From UBA4486 sp041984885 (GTDB lineage: Bacteria; Pseudomonadota; Gammaproteobacteria; Eutrophobiales; Eutrophobiaceae), in NCBI GenBank assembly GCA_041984885.1, contig JBHIXH010000070.1, positions 1 through 8,217 of the forward strand: DNA of 8,217 nucleotides, read 5' to 3'. The notes under the pieces were generated by a model that was given only the letters and a program-made list of their open reading frames with translations, was not told where the DNA came from and ran no database searches. This document shows, in pieces, positions 5,902 through 8,217 of the stretch (the first letter of the stretch is position 1; the number at the start of each line of letters is the position of its first letter). The translations under genes were made by a program, and so were the position numbers.

Positions 5902-8217
5902 TCAGGATTCCTGTGGTCTTGCCTCGTTGACGGCCCGGGTTTTGCCCAGGTGCAACTTGTCACTTACCTGTAAAACCAGTGATAACAGTGCTGGCATGAA
6001 TGTCAGCGTGATCACGGTAGAGAATAACAGGCCGAATAATACGATCGCACCCAGTCCACGATAGAGTTCCGTGCCTTCGCCCGGGTTAAACACGAGTGGC
6101 GATAAACCGAATATCGTTGTGATCATCGACATCATGATTGGGCGTATACGTGACTCGGTGGCTTCACGGATTGCTTCGAGATATTCCATACCCTTTTCAC
6201 GAATACTGTGCATCGTACGTTCGACAAGGAGAATAGGGTTGTTAACAACGGTGCCGATCAAAACAAGAAAACCGAGCATCGTGATCATGTCGAATGGTTG
6301 CTGGATATTTTGCAGGCCTATCTTGTCGAGTTGCCCGCCGAAATAATTCAATAGCCACAAACCGACGAGACCACCGCTGATGCCGATCGGTACTGTTGTC
6401 ATGATCAGGAATGGATAACCCCAGTGCGAGAAGATCGCGACCATTAATAGATAGGCAATAAAGATTGCGGTAATAAAATTGGTCTGCAGCGCATCGCGTG
6501 TTGATTGCAGACGATCGCTGGCGCCGCTGATCGTCATACTCATACCGGATTTGAGTTCACCACTGCCTTTCATGTGTTCAATCAAATCACGCTTGACGAT
6601 GTTGACGCCTTCTTCCAGGGGCACATCGCGTGGCGGGATAATGGATAACGTTATCGTACGGCGACTGTCGACGCGCCGGATCGTATCCGTGTTAACGGTT
6701 TCGCGTACGTCGGCCACCGCATTCAAAGGAATGACACCTCCCTGTTCTGAATACAACATCAAATGTTTGATGTCGTCCGGCGACTGGATCACGCCCTCGG
6801 TCGAATAGAGAAACATATCGACCTTGCGATCGCCCTTGAAATACTCATCGACGAATGCGCCATCGGAGTAGGCCCAGATGGTGTAACCGAGTTCGTCGGC
6901 ATCAATGCCGAGTTCGGCCGCACGTTCCCAGTTCGGCCTGACCTCGATCATCGGTTGGCCGAGTGATAGCGTCGACGGATCCGGTTTCACCCGTGGATTG
7001 TCGAAAATTTCCTTCGCACGAAGAAATGATTTAAAACCGATATCGTACAGCGGTTCGAGTTCGGTACCGCTGATGTCCAGGTTGATGCTGCGGGTGCCAC
7101 CGGAGTTGCCGGCAAAGATACTGCCACGCGAAACAAACGTAATGACGCCGGGGAATTTGCTGATGTACTCCTGTGTCACATCGATTAGTTTGTCCAGATG
7201 CGTACGGTCATGTACCTCGACGACAAAGAACGCCCTGGAAGAGTCGGCAAAGATGACATTGTAATCCAGCGGTGGCATTTCATTTTCCTTGCCCTGGTAC
7301 TTGGCCGGATCAATCCCGATATAGGACAGGTAATGATCATTCACGTCTTTCGCAACGGCGTGCATTTCATCAATGTTGTAACCGGGCGGAGCAAACACAG
7401 AGGCAAAGATTTTTTTCTCTTCCCCTTCCGGTAAATATTCTGCCTGCGGTGTCAGTTCAATCAGGATTAAAGCGGTGGCATATAAAACCACACCAATCAA
7501 TGCGATGCGACGCATGACACCACGCAACAGCCAGTTGACAAAACTCATGACCATCTGGCCAAACAACTGGCCAAGACGATACAGGCCAAAACGGAACGGC
7601 GGATTGGTATTCGGTGTCAGAAATCGACTGCAGGCGACCGGGATGACCGTAATCGCAACCAGCATCGACATCAGGATCGATGCCGATATGGCAACGGCAA
7701 TGTCGGAATATAATTGTCCCGCTTCCTGCTCTATAAAGATAATCGGTAAAAACACGAACACGGTCGTTAATGTCGAGGCGAGCACGGCCGACCAGACTTC
7801 TTTCACGCCCTCGTACGCCGCCTGCATACGGGACAGGCCCCTGGCCATATGTTTATAGATGTTCTCCAGCACGACGATGCTGTTATCCAGAGTCATACCG
7901 ATCGCAAACGCGACTCCGGCCATCGATATCACGTTTATGGTTCGGTCAGTAATCAGTAAGCCAAGAAACGCCGTTATAGCGCAGGCGGGAATACCCAACG
8001 CCCCGACCAGCGTCGCTGAACCGGATCGGAGGAACAGGAACAGGACCAGGATGGCAAGGCTGGCACCGATCAACAGGTTCTGTATCACGACTTTAACCGA
8101 TTGCTCGACATAGCGTACGTCTTCCGAGATCAGATCCATACGCATGCCGTTGTCTTTCAGAAAACCGGCGTTCAGTTCCTCCACAACCTGCATCATGTCT
8201 TCCTTGATCTGAATGAC
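5902..8217 (-). CDS. RND efflux transporter permease subunit, C-terminal part (cut by window edge)
   Basis: The complement encodes 771 residues of an inner-membrane RND pump, open to the right edge; roughly the first 270-300 residues of an approximately 1,040-residue family are missing. The fragment starts VIQIKED and enters TM2 (QSVKVVIQNLLIGASLAILVL), continues through TM3-TM6, the second periplasmic porter and docking region (about residues 260-560), and TM8-TM12. The usual P-I-(R/S)-P element appears as SRIRPIMMSMITTIFGLSPL near the C-terminus. Such pumps work with a periplasmic adaptor and an outer-membrane channel to expel drugs or other compounds using the proton gradient; neither partner is in the window, but an adaptor gene is expected upstream, beyond the right edge. 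The TM4 motif is GMTLDNSIVVLEN (Asp then Asn, 7882-7887) and TM10 reads TVVNNPILLVE (6238-6249). These differ from the Asp-Asp and Lys residues of AcrB but occur in other HAE1-type branches. The substrate cannot be predicted. Met codons at 8196-8191 are internal, not the start. Confidence 0.93.
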   Translation of the reverse strand, partial: VIQIKEDMMQVVEELNAGFLKDNGMRMDLISEDVRYVEQSVKVVIQNLLIGASLAILVLFLFLRSGSATLVGALGIPACAITAFLGLLITDRTINVISMAGVAFAIGMTLDNSIVVLENIYKHMARGLSRMQAAYEGVKEVWSAVLASTLTTVFVFLPIIFIEQEAGQLYSDIAVAISASILMSMLVAITVIPVACSRFLTPNTNPPFRFGLYRLGQLFGQMVMSFVNWLLRGVMRRIALIGVVLYATALILIELTPQAEYLPEGEEKKIFASVFAPPGYNIDEMHAVAKDVNDHYLSYIGIDPAKYQGKENEMPPLDYNVIFADSSRAFFVVEVHDRTHLDKLIDVTQEYISKFPGVITFVSRGSIFAGNSGGTRSINLDISGTELEPLYDIGFKSFLRAKEIFDNPRVKPDPSTLSLGQPMIEVRPNWERAAELGIDADELGYTIWAYSDGAFVDEYFKGDRKVDMFLYSTEGVIQSPDDIKHLMLYSEQGGVIPLNAVADVRETVNTDTIRRVDSRRTITLSIIPPRDVPLEEGVNIVKRDLIEHMKGSGELKSGMSMTISGASDRLQSTRDALQTNFITAIFIAYLLMVAIFSHWGYPFLIMTTVPIGISGGLVGLWLLNYFGGQLDKIGLQNIQQPFDMITMLGFLVLIGTVVNNPILLVERTMHSIREKGMEYLEAIREATESRIRPIMMSMITTIFGLSPLVFNPGEGTELYRGLGAIVLFGLLFSTVITLTFMPALLSLVLQVSDKLHLGKTRAVNEARPQES

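Noticed and set aside
8191..8196. Two adjacent Met codons as the start of the RND protein.
   Set aside because: The frame stays open upstream to the window edge with family-like sequence, and an RND permease needs TM1 and the first porter domain before this point.

Overview
The window looks like chromosomal DNA from a gammaproteobacterium of moderate GC content. This rests on family resemblance: an E. coli YqjG-like glutathionyl-hydroquinone reductase, a YjcH/ActP acetate-uptake pair, and an RND efflux pump of proteobacterial type. The genus cannot be named from sequence alone. Genes are densely packed, and I see no phage, IS, CRISPR, tRNA or rRNA signal.

Region 1 (1-3534) is a redox/electrophile-response locus. 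A LysR-type regulator, cut by the left edge, is transcribed leftward. A 104-bp AT-rich spacer with a T-N11-A type inverted repeat separates it from a rightward run: pirin-family bicupin, glutathionyl-hydroquinone reductase (YqjG/ECM4 type), cytochrome b561-family membrane protein, and a classical short-chain dehydrogenase/reductase. A hairpin follows that may be a terminator. The LysR / pirin / hydroquinone-reductase grouping recalls the E. coli yhaJ-yhaK-yqjG neighbourhood, where YhaJ responds to aromatic and quinone-like compounds. The likely theme is handling of quinones and related electrophiles at the membrane and in the cytosol. The hydroquinone-reductase gene carries an in-frame TAA at codon 194, exactly where the family has a conserved tyrosine. 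The remaining 135 codons are intact, so it is a very recent nonsense pseudogene, a sequence error, or a readthrough case.

Region 2 (3535-5597) holds a small DUF485 membrane protein (YjcH-like) overlapping by 8 bp an acetate/cation symporter of the sodium:solute symporter family (ActP-like). The usual acetyl-CoA synthetase gene is not in the window. The Shine-Dalgarno of the first gene can pair with a C-rich segment upstream, a possible translational control element.

Region 3 (5598-5901) is more AT-rich and encodes a 71-residue, cysteine-rich protein with the GDCCVxC signature. This is a family of unknown function that includes selenocysteine-containing members; this copy uses cysteine.

Region 4 (5902-8217) is the C-terminal three-quarters of a leftward RND inner-membrane efflux permease, running off the right edge and convergent with the GDCCVxC gene.

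No wholly new multi-gene system is obvious. The best leads are the tyrosine-to-ochre change in the hydroquinone reductase, the quinone-response gene cluster, and the GDCCVxC protein.
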